Shown here: in pieces, positions 29,719-44,100 of the stretch | Layout: the number at the start of each line of letters is the position of its first letter | Position numbering within the stretch: position 1 is the first letter of the stretch | Notes under the pieces: model-generated | Told to the model about the DNA's origin: nothing | The model's input: only the letters and a program-made list of their open reading frames with translations | Database searches by the model: none | Assembly (NCBI GenBank): GCA_030141605.1 | Contig: JAQGDQ010002370.1 | Location: forward strand, 707,167 to 771,166 | Origin: Tubiluchus corallicola | Lineage: Eukaryota > Priapulida > Priapulimorpha > Priapulimorphida > Tubiluchidae | Direction of reading: 5' to 3' | DNA length: 64,000 nt | Translations under genes and position numbers: made by a program

Positions 29719-32700
29719 AATGGCAAATTTGCAAGACGTCAAAGTAAAAGACTCGATTACTATTTGTCAAATCAATATAAACAATATGTCAGATAGATCG
29801 AGGTTAGCTTTAGACAATTACGCAAACAGTATGTCTTTTGATGTGGTGGCAGTACAGGAAACGAAAATCACTAAAAATTTACAGCCAAAATTAACAAATT
29901 ACAAAGGTTATTTCAAAGAAGGCGTGAGCAATTACTCTGGTGGAGTAGCCTTGTATATAAAAGAAAATATTGCTAGTAACATGTTGTACTTATCAGATGC
30001 AAGCGATTCAGATTTAGATGTTGTATGGGTTATCTTAAATACGCCGCATACTAAAATGTTAATAGGATCTGTATATATAAAACCAAATTCACCTGAACAA
30101 ATGAGAAAATGGTTATTAATGTACAAGAAAGCAGCTTCTTTCGGCAGTAAACACGGTATATACAGTATTGCGGCTATAGGCGATCTAAACGCCCGTAATA
30201 TTCTCTGGGATAGGATTGACAATGAACATGGCATACAACTTCACAACTTCGTAAATCAGGCCAATGGTGAGCACGTCATTATTACGCCAAACGAACCCAC
30301 ATTCAGTTCTGCAACAGGTTCTAGTACGATTGATGTTATATTAGCTATCCAAAACTTTTCTGCCCAACTTTGTCAGCAATATGTAGAGAAAGATACAGAG
30401 CTCTTTTCGGGAGCACCCCAAATGGGCCACTTTGTTGTTATAAGTAAAATTAAATGTAAACTATCGGAAAGTGATAAAGTAGTTCGTTGTGTGTACGATT
30501 TTAAGAATAGTGATTGGTACAGATGGTCAGGTGTTCTGGAACGTAAAGTAAGAGAACAATTTCATGAACTAAATCAACTTATTCAGGCCAAAGATGTTCA
30601 GAGTGCTTGGGTACAGCTCCGAAAGGTCATAGAAAATGCAAACGAAGAAGCACTAAATAAGAAAATGATAACAAAATTTAGCAAACCTTTCTGGTCTAGT
30701 CAGTTAACAAAATTAAGTAATAAAGTGAGGCTTTGCAGGAAAAATTACCTGCAGATGTCCAATTACGAAAACAAGCAATCTTATGTGGAAGCCAAGTCAG
30801 AGTTTAGTGACGCGCTGCATTTAGAAATGAATAAGTGGATTGACAAAAATACTGAAAACTTAAATGTAGCACAAGGTAAGGAGTTCTGGAAAACATATAA
30901 ACGCGTTTTTGAAACTAAATCCAGTAACGAAATAGAAAGCCTAAAAGTGCAGGGTAAAGATTACGTAAGTGATGATGACAAAAGTAAACTCATGTACAAA
31001 ACATTTTTAGTGGAGAACATATAAATCCTAATTCATTTGATAATGCATGGTTTGAAGAAATCGAAGAAATTGTTGACCAGCAAATTGATCAACAAATAGC
31101 TGTGGAGCATACATGGCTAAATGATAAATTTAACATGAGGGAACTAAATAATGCGATAAAAAGTGTTAAAACAAATAACACGAGCATAGACATTCATGGG
31201 TTTCATCCACTAATGATAAAAAACATGGGATTTTGGGCTAAAGCCACCTTTCTCAATATAGTCAACATTTGCTTAGGCAGCAATATTTGGCCATGGAATG
31301 ACTCAAAGGTTACATTTATAAAAAAAATGGCAAGTCCGATTATAGTGACCCTAATAATTATAGACCTATCAGCATTACCTCCTACTATGGAAAACTAGCA
31401 GAAAAGCTTGTTGAAAATCGTGTAAGACAATTTTGTAATGCATATGACATTATTGATGATGAGCAAGAAGGCTTCAGGCCCAGACACAGTACAGTACGCT
31501 ACTTGGTCAGGCTTATTTCTAACCTGACTAGAACAAATTTACTTAAAACAAGCTGCATTGCAATTCTTTGCGACTTTCAAAAAGCTTTCGATAGTGTTTG
31601 GATAAAGGGGCTATTGTACAAGTTGTATCAATATGGTATTAAAGGAAACATGTTGTGTCTTATTAGTACATTTTTAAAAAATAGGAATATTGTTTTACGT
31701 ATTAATGGTCACACATCTCCAAAGTACAATTGTCAGTTGGGTCTCCCACAAGGTTCCGTTTTGTCACCATTACTGTTTTTGTTGTATGTTATTGACATGT
31801 TTGAATCAATAGATGATGAAGTAAGCTGTGGAAAATTTAAATATGCAGATGATGGTTCTTTGCTAATCGCAGCTGACACAAACTATGAATGTTATTTAAA
31901 AGCACAAAAATGTTGTGATAAACTGTACACTTGGTGTAAGAAGTGGCGGATGAACATAAACTGTGCCAAAAACAAAACTGAAGCCATTTTGTACAAGAAC
32001 TCAAAAATTTTGAATTGGGAACCAGATCCACCAAACCTCAAGTTTGGAAATAATCCTATTGATTATGTAAGAAAAAGCAAAGTGCTGGGTGTCACAGTGG
32101 ACAATCAATTAAATTTTAACACTCACGTGCTAGATACCAGGAAAAGGGCGTGGAAAACATGGCACCAGATAAAGCAGTTTTGTTTCCGGCACAAAGGTTT
32201 GCATATGAAGACAATTTTGAGACTTTTTAATATCATGGTACTTCCAACGATTTTGTACGCCTCGATAGCATGGTTAGCAAAGAACATCACGGCTTTTGAT
32301 GATATACTATATGATATGTTAAAAACGGCAACAGGAGTAGGTTTTAATCCTCCAAGAATTGAAACTGAATTAATTACAGGACTACCATCAATGGATGTTA
32401 TTTATTCTGTTTTATCTGTTAAGTCAGTATTGAAATTACTTACTTTACCTGCAGATGACTTAGTCAGAAAAGAACTAATTAAGGCGGATGAGAATTACAT
32501 CAGTGCTGAATATTGGAACCATTTCCTGGCAGAACACCTAAATAAGACTAGATTATTCTTAAAAACCATTAAAGGTCTAAACGCAAATCGAAATGAAATG
32601 TTACAGTCAATTCCACAAGACAATTTAAAATACACAAAGAAAGAATGTCAAAAATTCCTAGAGTTTCTATGGAAAAGAAAACTGTTGCTGGAAACCAGTT

Positions 32701-33088
32701 AGCTGGAAACCCTTTGGAAGAAGTTAAAGTTTGTGCAAAACCTTTAGATCTGCAAATAACAAGAAATGAACGTGTTATTGAAACCATTGCTTTCAACTTA
32801 TTATTAGGGAGAGGTTGTAATGAATTTAGCAATAGAATCGGTCTGATAGAAGCTGATATGTGTAAATGCAATGCAAACAGCCAAACGCCAGAACATATAA
32901 TTTTTAACTGTCCTCTAATAAAAGACGAACTCAGAAGGAAACTTGAAACTGCACTCCCATCTAGGCAACTTAAGGATATATACAGAATAAGAAGTAGAAA
33001 TGCTATTAATGCGTTTGTAGAAATTGTTAAAAATGCTAAAGAGGAAAATATAGCCGAAAAAACGTGGAGTTTATTTTTAAAAATGTGA
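29711..33088 (+). pseudogene. retrotransposon ORF2: APE endonuclease and reverse transcriptase, three frame changes
   Basis: First ATG at 29,711 overlaps the ORF1 stop (ATGCATAA); a second in-frame ATG lies at 29,720. Frame 1 (to 31,024) is the APE-like endonuclease: Asn in QININN, Glu in QETK, GDLNAR near 30,180, SSTIDVIL, and GHF in place of the catalytic SDH. RT follows in pieces: 31,102-31,398 upstream of and into the first RT motifs, 31,503-32,702 with LCDFQKAFDSVW, GLPQGSVLSPLLF and catalytic YADD at 31,842-31,853, and 32,645-33,088 with the C-terminal motif C-x-C-x8-H-x4-C (near 32,861-32,911). Breaks lie near 31,005, 31,320-31,340 and 32,645-32,700; each equals one missing base, the first two inside T5 and A8 runs. 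All named catalytic motifs are present, but the chain as read is interrupted. Confidence 0.92.
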
Positions 33089-33411
33089 AGTCCAGTCACT
33101 GTCATTTTATATAATTAGATTGCTACCCGTCAATGAAAATATAAAAGTAAGAGTTATTTATAAAATTAGGTAAATATAAATTTAAATGTAAATCTAGCTA
33201 TGTTGCCTCTAGTTGTTGATATGTTTTTGTATATAAGCGTTTTACTGTTATCATAGTCACAAATGATATTAAAAGGGATAATTGTAATTATTTTCCAACT
33301 TATTATAATCATGTTCATACTGGTCCCTGCAAATAGAGGGAATTTATGTATATTATGTATGTATTTATGTTAATATATATAATAAAATAGAGTTGTAATA
33401 ATAATAAAAAA
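33089..33411 (+). other. retrotransposon 3' UTR and A-rich tail
   Basis: AT-rich, no open frame. The block CCTGCAAATAGAGGGAATTT at 33,326-33,345 resembles a block at 8,778-8,797 in the second TC-linked 3' end. It ends in AATAATAATAAAAAA immediately before the downstream TC tract. Confidence 0.75.
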
Positions 33412-33430
33412 TCTCTCTCTCTCTCTCTCT

Positions 33431-33466
<36 letters not shown>
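33412..33466. repeat. (TC)n followed by (TA)n microsatellite, 3' flank of the retrotransposon
   Basis: About 9 TC units, then TTTC, then about 16 TA units. The TC part starts directly after the retrotransposon A-rich tail. Confidence 0.92.
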
Positions 33467-33468
<2 letters not shown>

Positions 33469-36400
33469 TATTTTCAATGCCGTGAGCAATGTCTAGGGGT
33501 CAGTGAATTGTTATAAAAATTATTAAGAAAAAACAACTTTAGATCCGTGACAGATGAAAACGTAAATCATAAACGGAACCATGAGTCATTTATGCAACAG
33601 TTACAACTAAAACACAGGGTGGTACACAACCTTTTGCGTTGGAACAAAAATAAGTAGTACACCTAATTATTGTTCAGGGAATATGCCATCAAAATATGGT
33701 AAAAGCCTATTAGATATAGCACAGCCTACAATAATGAAAAGGTGACTGGAGTAGGGACTCGAAGAACTCAAGGCCCTCCAACACATAAGTTTAGTTGAAT
33801 ACTGACCATGGCTTATTTTTGTCATCTTTTAGTTTTATCTCTTATCATTCATCTTCCACTTTGTCTTTCGGGATAGCTAATTTGTTAACGGGTTTGAGGT
33901 CCGGTGAACTTCCAAGCCATTTAGGTCAATCGATAAATTACTCCCAGCATTTTTAGGTCAGTGCTCCGTTCGTACCCTCCAAATTACGTGAAAGACCAGA
34001 TTGTGTGAAGACACGCGAGGTTTCCATACTATGTTCTAAAGGCATAATAGATTCTCTATTATTTCTGCAATCCTTTGACGTAATAAATTATTCTGTATAT
34101 CTGTACCCCCGTACTCATTGCACTCATCGCGTATAAGTAAATTTCATATACAGCTACCCGAGGATAAAGCTACAGAGTAATAGCATATTTCAAAACACAC
34201 TCCGTCTATTTGAAAAATATTATCAATTGTCTAAACTTCAGGATATAAATTGGAAAGTTTCACAAATATCTTGAACCAAAACACCAACTGGATCGTCAGC
34301 AGCTCTGGTGGGAGTTGGGGATGTTGCTTAGGAAGGATGACCCATGCCTGTCTGGGAAGATACGTTGGCGATTAAGGCGGCATACAAGATAGGGGGCGAC
34401 TAGTCCGTTGCTCGGCTGCCTTCTTCCCCCTGCACACGACCAGGTACTCAGTTAAGGGTGAGTAGGCTTAGGAAAAGCGATCAGAAAGTTCTGATTAGGT
34501 GGTAAATAATGGTACTCTCGCACACCTTATCCTGTAATAATAGTCACAGCCGGGGCGAAATGATAATTAAAGACGTGTACCTTATAAGCATTTCTGATAT
34601 CACCAATCCTGGCATCCTGGTTATGCGGTGCTGACAAGCAATGTGCGTATCTTTTTAATGCTGGCCAGTATTTAGCCTTTGTATTTTTCCGTTTTGTAGC
34701 AACCCAACCCGTTCGTCAAACCGGGGCTACGTTTATCTGCATAATTGCAACTCATTTATCAATTACACAGAAGCAGTTCGCGTTTTACATGCATGCATTA
34801 GCAGTAATTAACATACAGCCAAATTGTCTATTAATTTCTTTATGAAAACGCTTTATTATATTTAACCAATCATCCAGTCAGCTCGGCAAAATAATTTGTT
34901 TAGCGTTCAGCTTTTATGAAAAGTAAAATGAGCAATGAGCTAGACTTTTAAAAACATAAAATGAAGCCTAGTGTCATTATACCACTCTAATTACAGCCAA
35001 ACTGGAAGCCAAAATTATACTACTTAATATATGTACATGTACGCCTATAAGCGTGTAATGCATCATAAGGCTAGTTTTATAAAAAAAATTATTTCTTAAT
35101 TAACAAACCAACCTCACGGGACGACAGTCAGCTCGTTTTTAATAAAAAAGTTAGTTCACTAATTTATTGTTTCTGGAGAACAGCATTTCGTTGCTGGTTA
35201 AATGATCATGATTCCATCCATTTACTAATATACATCTACAGGTTAATGAAAATTACGGATTTTCCAAGAAACAGCTTATATAATGTTTATGATATAGAAA
35301 ATACCTTTTGCCATTTTTTAAATTATTTTCAAGCGCACCAAACTGTATACATATACAAGCTGACGGTGCAGCATCTTGTTACATTTATCATGTTCCCTGC
35401 TCCTAACAGGAATTCCTCTAGAGTTTCAATACCACCACTATGAAGCTCATGAATTGATCGTACCGCAATATACAAGTACAAATCAAAGCTTAAAAATGTA
35501 GACCTTGGTCTACTCCAGCAAAGTTCGCAGAACAAAAACGAGTAATAAATACAGACCCGATCAAACTACACATTCTAAATTTAATAACTATTATTCCATT
35601 AATCGTGTCATAAATTTTTCATGATTATTTACATACACTTTTTGACGTTCACAATAAAATATGCACACGTACCCATACATGAAATATACTGCATAAGACG
35701 AAAACTACTCAAGTCATCCTTAAAAACGAATCAGGTAAATTAAAATGAAAAACAGCAATTATTAGTTTGACTATACACTACCGTACTGGTTAAGAAAAAA
35801 AACAAATCATAACTGAATTACGCAAATATTACCAGCAATTCAGTATCAAAAACTCCAAACACAAAACAAGAAAATATTATAAACGGACTAGTTCCAAGTT
35901 GTGAACTGATAGCTAAACACATATGCATGTCCAGAAAGTCAAACTGCAAATTACTTTCTTTTTAGATAAAAAACTGAAGATTCGCGTAAGTTAAAAGCAA
36001 ATTTTCTGCACATAGCAGTTTCACGTTCACACAGTGCAGCTGCGTCTAGTTAAATTAACCTTCGGTGAGAACGTGACTAGCTTCTTTAGTTAGTTAAATA
36101 TGACCTTCACGTGATCTCCTGAATAAGAAACTAAATTAGCACCCAAGGTGAATCAATTCTGCAGTCAACCGTTACTCATGAAAAAATAGCATGCAGTTAT
36201 AGAAATGATAGTTTTGCTTCTTTCGTAATAACAGGCATTACTTTAATAATAAGCAGTAACTAGAAACCATTAGAGAAGGAATGGACTGTCATAAATAAGT
36301 GCTAAGGACCAATATTGCAGTCAAAAACAACGCCATAAATACATTGCACCATTATATAGATACAAGCATTGCGTATCTATTACAGACACTGTTTTTACTC

Positions 36401-37753
36401 GGCTCAGATTCGCTGGTGAATCAATTTTATACCTTTATGCAAACTACGGGGAAAACAGGATGACACGCTGTATATATTTCTTAATGATACTGTTGTGATA
36501 TGCAGCAATTTTACTTTAACAGTTTGGTTAATGTCTTACTAAACTTCCCACTGTATGGAATGGATTATTGAGAAGCAGTACGAAATTCGCATGTTATGTA
36601 AACCGGGCTGGATTGTTTGTGATAAGCAATGGATTCACATGGTTGTAAACATTTAATAGGTTAAATGTGTATTGTTCATTTCCTCTTTTGTTGCTGTTAT
36701 TTCTTTGAGTGGATTTATACTCGCTACCTATGTTCCTGTACATGTATTATGAATATACGCTTTATGCATATGTCCATGTAATAAATGCCACAGTATGTCA
36801 CGACCTGATCTATTTGCATGTAATGTTTTGAACCTTCATAAAGAACAAAGCTTCCCTCAGCGCAGTAATCAGTAGATGCTGACATATTCAATAAGAGAAC
36901 ACGATATAATTCGTCACTATGACTAGCTGATTTGAGCAAACAACCTTTGTTTTTAACTGTGATATTATTTCTACTAAACTCTCCTGACACATAACCCTAA
37001 TAACAGATATTACATAGGGCTATAAAACTTCTTTATGTTGTGCTTTTCAGTTAGCATTAATAACTGGGTATTACTGTGTAGTGCATAAAAACAGTATAAA
37101 TTTTGTTTAAATTTACAATTAATAACTTCTAAATAACTTATTCATCCTTATCTCTCGCACAATATTATAGTTAAAATGGATTTGTGTGTTATAAATAAAT
37201 GCTAAACACCAACCATTATCGCAAACAAAAACAAATTTCTATGCTTGAAACACTGTTAGCACGATCCAAAAATCCAACATACATAGTTAACTGCAGTGAG
37301 GTGTGTTCTGTTTTCTAGATCACTTAGACGATTGGAGTCTAAAAAGCCCATTGCTGCTGAGCCTTTAACCCAATTGCCCACTAATATGCTTTTAGTTAAT
37401 TGGTCCATAAGTCTCGATCCCAGTCAAATCCCTATCATGTCAGTCACTAGTATAACTGGCTATTAAACAAACATGCTAGATATAGGTATGACATAAATCA
37501 AAGTATAAGAAAAAATCATTCTGCACTGAATATTGAGTTAACAATGAACAACTTAAACAACATCAACTGCAGATAAAATACAAATTTACTGATCTTATAA
37601 TGAGACTGTGTTTAAAGATTTGTTTATACAACTAATGAGTTTGTATTTTATCTACAGTTGGTGTTATTTACATTAGTCTTTGTTACTGTCAATCTAGATT
37701 TGCAGAGTCACACTTTTCTGCATATTTTAGTGACAATTTGGACAAAAGACAAT
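33467..37753. other. no recognised gene downstream of ABCB6
   Basis: Mostly AT-rich without motifs. 34,290-34,560 is a GC-richer patch with CCAGGTACTCAGTTAAGGGT and GAGTAGGC, faintly like a phrase found in some invertebrate SINE-like repeats; not classified. An 88-codon minus frame at 36,724-36,990 has no known domain. Confidence 0.45.
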
Positions 37754-37759
37754 TTTAAT
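37754..37759 (-). terminator. possible ABCB6 polyadenylation signal (ATTAAA)
   Basis: First ATTAAA/AATAAA-type hexamer I see on the minus strand after the stop codon, about 190 bases downstream. No transcript evidence; a later signal could be used instead. Confidence 0.3.
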
Positions 37760-37945
37760 AAATTGGCAACAGTAAAGATGATAACAAGCAGCTATTAACT
37801 ACATCTATTTACAAACTATACAGGCAAACATAATAGTATCTCATAAGAATGATAATCCAATTCAATTCTTCCATCATCACTATCACCATCATCAAACATC
37901 CTAATAATTATCACATGAATACAAATATCTAATTTTCATCTAATA

Positions 37946-38159
37946 TTAACTTTGACTGCCAGCAGATGGCCCGTTGGTTTCATCATCACCGAGGTTTATA
38001 AGAACATCTTCTGAAGATTCTTTATGTTTTTGTTGCTGTTCTTGCCACATACTGCCGTAAGCTCCATTTTGTAGTAATAATTCATCGTGCCTCCCTCGCT
38101 CAATAATTTCCCCCTCTCGCAATACCAGTATTAAATCTGCATGTATTATAGTTGATAGT
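37946..38159 (-). CDS. ABCB6: ABCB6 coding exon 20 and stop (residues 785-855)
   Basis: [20 protein letters not shown]...GRHDELL closes the ATPase domain. The polar tail after MWQEQQQKH is poorly conserved and ends with TAA at 37,946-37,948. Acceptor TTTGCAG|ACT. Confidence 0.95.
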
Positions 38160-41100
38160 CTGCAAATGAGGTTAAAATGAGAGAGAATCAATATTTCTTT
38201 ACTAAAGTGACCAACAGCAGTCAGTCAACTTATCCAACTTTACTGCATTTTAAAATAATAAAAGTTGTTGGAGTCTTGCCTATGTTGTCAGCTGCTGGTT
38301 CGGCAACTCTAAGAGAAATTGTGTTAGGGATAATTAAGAAACTCAAACAACATTTCAATAATTTATAATACCTGTACAAAAGGTATAATACTTAATGTTT
38401 CAGTAAGTAAACTATTATATACACAAGTGCATTTACAGAAATTCATTCAAAACATCACGCTCGTATAAGCCACAACGATACCTTTTTCAGGCATCAAAAA
38501 ATTGAATTCGTGACAATGAAATTATATTAGTGTTAAGAATAATAAATCAGAGAAAGCCTAAATGACATTATAGCAGGTATTACTGATTAAGTCTCCCTCT
38601 CAAATTTTCTGTCAAAAAATGCTCACACAAATCAGCTGGCTGCATGACTTTATCTGGTCTTAATTTTTCTGTCATCTAACAATCTTTTAACACAAGGAGA
38701 CAATAAATTACAATTACAATACTTTTCTATCACTTTTTTGTTTTTTGGTTCAAGGTTAGAGTACCTCTCATCACACATCATTCGAAAAAGTTACGACAGA
38801 GTTAGATAACTCACAAATCCATGTATTCTAATACTAAAGCTCAATGATGTAGATCACCAGTACCATAGATACTATCCATTCTGATGGAGATACATTCTAA
38901 ATACAATGCGGACGTCTCAAGAAATGTCCACAAGTCTTTACTAATTTATTTTAATTATCCTTTACTTATCTTTAAATGAAAGTCCAGGCTTGTTCAAAAA
39001 CTTTGCAAATGTAGCCTATTAAATATTAGGGAAAACAGCAGCCATACTAAATGTAAGAGTAAAACAAAAATTAGCCTTCCCAGCAAAAAATCACTGACAA
39101 CTGTGTTATACCTGTGAGCCACTACCAAAGTGGTTCTTCCTGCGCAAACCCTTGCTAAAGACGACTGAATTGCTCGCTCAGTTTTAGTATCCAAAGCAGA
39201 TGTTGCCTGTCAAATATGCATATGAATTAATCAAAAAACTAGACAAGATACTCACAGTCAAAATATCACACCACTAGTTCATTAAATATCATTAAGCACT
39301 ATACTATATTTACTATTTACTTTTTACTTTTAATTAACAAATACCCAACAATAAAGAAATGGAAAAGGAACAGAGGGATTTTATTTATACAGTGAAAACT
39401 TGCAAAATATACCTGTTCACATAGTGAAGACTGCAATCTGGTGTATGATATGTATGAAAGTAGTGACCATTGTATCAGCTAAAGCTATTCAGACAGTTAA
39501 AACAGTGACTAATGCATAACACTGCTATTTACAAAGTGAAAACTGTGATTATTCCCACAGCGAAAACTGCTAATGGTGCACAATATGAATATTAATATAA
39601 TCGTGTTATTAATGTGCCTTTGCCTCCCAGCAAAAACAGTATATAGTGGTACTATTTGTAAACACATCGATATTCAAGTCGTGATTTATTTTCGAGATTA
39701 TTTGTATTCACACACTGCTATGGAACAACAATGAATTATGAATAAAAGTGATCTGTGAATACTGTTTTGGTAGCACAGCATACATTGCTAAGCCTTTGTT
39801 TAGCTAAGTAATTAAATAATGTCAGTATTGTCGTTTGTACCATACAGTGTTGTACTGTGAACTATGCCTTACACTACTATTCCTAAATATAATTTGAAAT
39901 TTTTTATTTGTAAGCTGTTTGCGAGCAACTATCGAAATTTAGAACTACTATTCATTTATGTTAATTTTTGCAATTCATAGGCTCAATTGTTTTTAAAAAA
40001 TAATACCTACATTAATAACTCCACAAAATTAGCCTAAATTAAGAACTCACATACATAGTACAGCAGTAATATAATATTATAAAACAAAATTTCACCCAGC
40101 AAATTAAAAACCTTGTTTCTTGAAATTATATTTAAAACAGCACATGTTCATACTTTCAATCTGAAATATTTGTTTGCCATCAGGATAACCAGTTTAAGAA
40201 CTATAGCTTACTAACTGCATAAATCATTTAATTTCAATCAATTTTTTGATGTCTACTTGCAATCATCACATGCTTCTAAAACTTTCCCTTCCACATAGAT
40301 AAGCATCCCTTTACTTTTCCAGTACAAAAACCAAAATGCTTGCAAGATGTTTTATATTTAAGTTGTTCATTATACAAAAGTTCAAAATGCTAACCATGAG
40401 ATAGACATTAACTTTTCTTACTTGTTCTACTCACTGCAATTAAAATTTTTTCGAGAGTTAATTGTGCTAATGTCAAAACCAAAGCTATCTTAGATAGTCA
40501 AAACTGTTAAATCTCAAGTAATAAGTGATTTTACTAAAATTAGGGAAAAAGTATAAGAAATCTTCACCTCATCAAGCAAGACAATCTGGGGAGCCTTCAG
40601 TATCGTCCTAGCAATGGCCACTCGTTGCTTTTCTCCACCACTCAGTTTTAACCCACGTTCTCCTACTGTTGTGTCATAACCTGTAACAAACAGTTTACAA
40701 CTATTATAACATACATGGATTTTCATCAATATTAAACCACTAAAACCACTGCCCTTCACAGGTGTGTACCATATTTTTCACCACATGAAATGTGCTTTTT
40801 TCCAGCAGAAAGTCAAAAACCATGCTAAAAGCAGCTTGGATCTTATTGAGGAGGCCTAATATAGACGACAACGCTATTGCTGCACTTATAACAGGCAAAT
40901 ATACTAATGGCAATTGACATGCGCACCTTTTATTGCAGGTTAAATGATTACAGATGAAGGTCAAGCTAAAAACCACTTTTAACTTTTAAATTATGTCTTA
41001 TACAACCGCTTCTATCATGCAAATATGAAATGACTAGAGCTCACAATCTTGTAACTTGATACACTAGCAGTTGTGCACTGGGTAGTGTGACTCAAAGAAA

Positions 41101-44100
41101 CAATCAGGACAAAGTCGTCTGCAAATTGTAAATGTGAATCATGAGCCATTACTGAGTTTAAAACCTAACAGAGGCTAAAAATCTGTTAATTTTGATTTTG
41201 CTCTACAAAATGAGGGTGCCACTTATATGTCAGTGCATCTTACAGGGCAGAAATACAGTAGCTTATTATAACAGCTATCATCAACTAGTGCTACCTACCA
41301 TCAGGAAATGTAGTTATCCTGTCATGTATTTCAGCAGCTCTCGCAGCCTTTTCCACCTCTTCATCTTCTGCAGTCACTCGGCCATACCTAACATTGTACC
41401 TGGATAATACAAAACATAAAAAACAATATTTAAGACAGAGAAATGTGCATAAAGAAGCAGAAGACTTTGAGCACATAAATTACAAAATAATGTACTGTTT
41501 TTTACAATTTTTTTTTTGCACTGAACCAGCAATGCCAGAAAATTTCTCATTATCACAGTTTTGTCAATCAAATAATTTACTTAAACTCGGCATAGTTAAG
41601 AATCCTGTGAAAAACATATTTAGTTGGACAAGGTTATCACAATGCTAGAGCATCAGATCAAAGTCATTTTAAGTTTTGATGGAGCTTGTGCATTCAAACC
41701 TGTGAACACCAGGAGAATGTATTAAGAAAACCATATGATCGGCAGGTGTGTTTTTTTAATGATGACATCAGAAAAAAGACATTCATAAACATTTACGAAG
41801 TGTCCCACGTTGCCTGACATCAAGGTTGTCAAACTTAAAAATGCAGTGGCTTTGCTACCATGTGACAACCATCAATCCAATGTCCAAATAAGAAGCAAGA
41901 AAATGTAAAGCGTACTCAAGTCATCACGCAAATATTCAGGATAGGGTAAAAGCAGATGTCATGCTCAACTGCATGGCTGGCTTCTCTTATTATATTAATT
42001 ATATGTGTCTTGAGTAAGACAAGTATGTGACAATTCAGTTATCATCACAGTAAAATAAGCTTGAAGGCTTTTGTTTGACTTCTTGCTAGCCGAATAATGG
42101 TACTTTTTCTGACTATAACTAATCTCACATGGCAAGTTGCAAAACTTTTTATAGAGGTATCAAAGTACCCAATTTTCAAAATTATTTGGATTTCAATTTG
42201 TTTAGAAAACAGTTAAAAACAGTTACTTGGCATTCAGGAAGTCAAATAACTCACACAATATTAGCTTTTATGTGCAGTAGATAACATAACTGGGCAAAAC
42301 AAACTTACATGATGTTGTCGTTAAAAAGAACAGTATCCTGAGGGACTACGCCAATAGTCTTTCTAAGAGAAGACTGTTTAACCTGTAAAAAAAAGTAATG
42401 TAGAATCTGTGATAAAAATGCTCAAATGGGGAAATTTAAAAATTATTCATTCTACAGCACATAGTGTGCTCCATAATTTAAACAGTAAGGTAATGTGCTA
42501 ATGCTAATGTTAAGTGCTCATAAAGGAGACCACCTTTTTCAACATAAGACTCAGAGTACTCATAGAAAAGCATCTCGCTGCCAATTATATAGAAATTAGT
42601 CACTCATACAAAAAACTTTAATAAGTGTGCACACGAAAGATAGTAGACTTCAAAGTATAAATTAATTCATCACACTGCCCAGTTTATAAATTAGCATCCT
42701 CATTCATATTACCTGCGAGATATCTTGATCATCGATAAGTATACTGCCACTATTTACATCGTAGAACCTGAATATCAAACGAACAATGGTGCTTTTTCCA
42801 CTTCCTGTATGACCAACCTGCATCAGAAAATACTCACCCATAAAATCACTGCAGATATATAAATGTTAACTGCACAATTATTAATGATTAATGGTATTTT
42901 TCATGCAATTCAGCATTCAGTGAGCTGAGACCCAGCACACTGTTCCAAGACCTACTCAACATACAAACTCGTAGCAGGATAATTCTCTAAGATAAAACAC
43001 ATGACCAGCAAAAGTATCTCAGCTACATTTGTGTATATGCTGTCTCAGTAAGACTATATTTCCCTCAGGCAGTACGACAAATGAAACAGCTTAGAAGGAG
43101 TATTGTACCCATGATATCTTATACTGCTTGTCCTGCTAAACTATAAATCTCTGTTTTTAAATTTTTAAAAACCTCTGCATTATTCAAATGCTACTGATTA
43201 AAAAATCTAAACATACCAATGCCACTGTTTGTCCAGGCTCGACAGTAAACGAAACAGACTTCAATATTTGCCTCCTTCACAAATACAAGAAAAAAATTGA
43301 TACTAAATGCTTTTCAGAAGTGATCCCTTAAATTAAGCAGGAAAGACAATAAAAAAACTCCTAGAATCTGGAAATACCATATATACGTGTGTACAAGTCA
43401 GCATTATGTACGAGTCGGTGTTGTACATTTTAAGACCAAAAATTGCATCATTTTATATATTACCTGTGCACAATTCCACCATAAAATATTAAGATCTTCC
43501 AAAGTAAATGATGTCAACAATGGCCGAGTAATAAATCAATAGCAGCCTACTGTGTTAGTGTGTAAGATACGTACAAGTGCCTGGGCCAAGTATATTATAT
43601 CTAACCAGTGTGTGGTGTGTGTGTGTGTGTGTGTGTGTATTCATGTTGAGGGCCCTCAATGCAATCCAAGATAATACAGCCTGGCCTTTCATCGTGCATA
43701 ATTTGTTTGTAATGCCTTTAACTCTAGGATATAGCGGTCAGGATCCGTCGTAACATTTCAGTCGCTGATTTCTCACTTATAACTAAAAACTCATATCTGA
43801 AACGTCACAGTTTAATTCAGTAACATCATAAGCAATTCCATGTTCTGATCAAGTGCTCCGTCGCTAGTTTATTTACTGGTAATATATAAATTTTAACTTA
43901 ATTTCACATACATTAAAATAAATTACAGTAATATTTGTTAATTTTGTGAAGTAATGTCAAGATGCAAACATTCTCTGATGTGAAGTATCACAGTATGAGT
44001 GTTCATTCAGTCCAGCATATAGTGAAGGATTATTTCTTTACATATTCCTATTGTAGACGACTCTTTAGCAACATCTCCCAAAAACATATCGTGAGTATAA

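Noticed and set aside
32569-33105. 178-codon minus-strand frame
   Set aside because: Shadow of the ORF2 C-terminal region on the plus strand; no family motif of its own.
36724-36990. 88-codon minus frame downstream of ABCB6
   Set aside because: No recognised domain, no splice context that would attach it to ABCB6, and it lies beyond the stop codon and a possible polyA signal.
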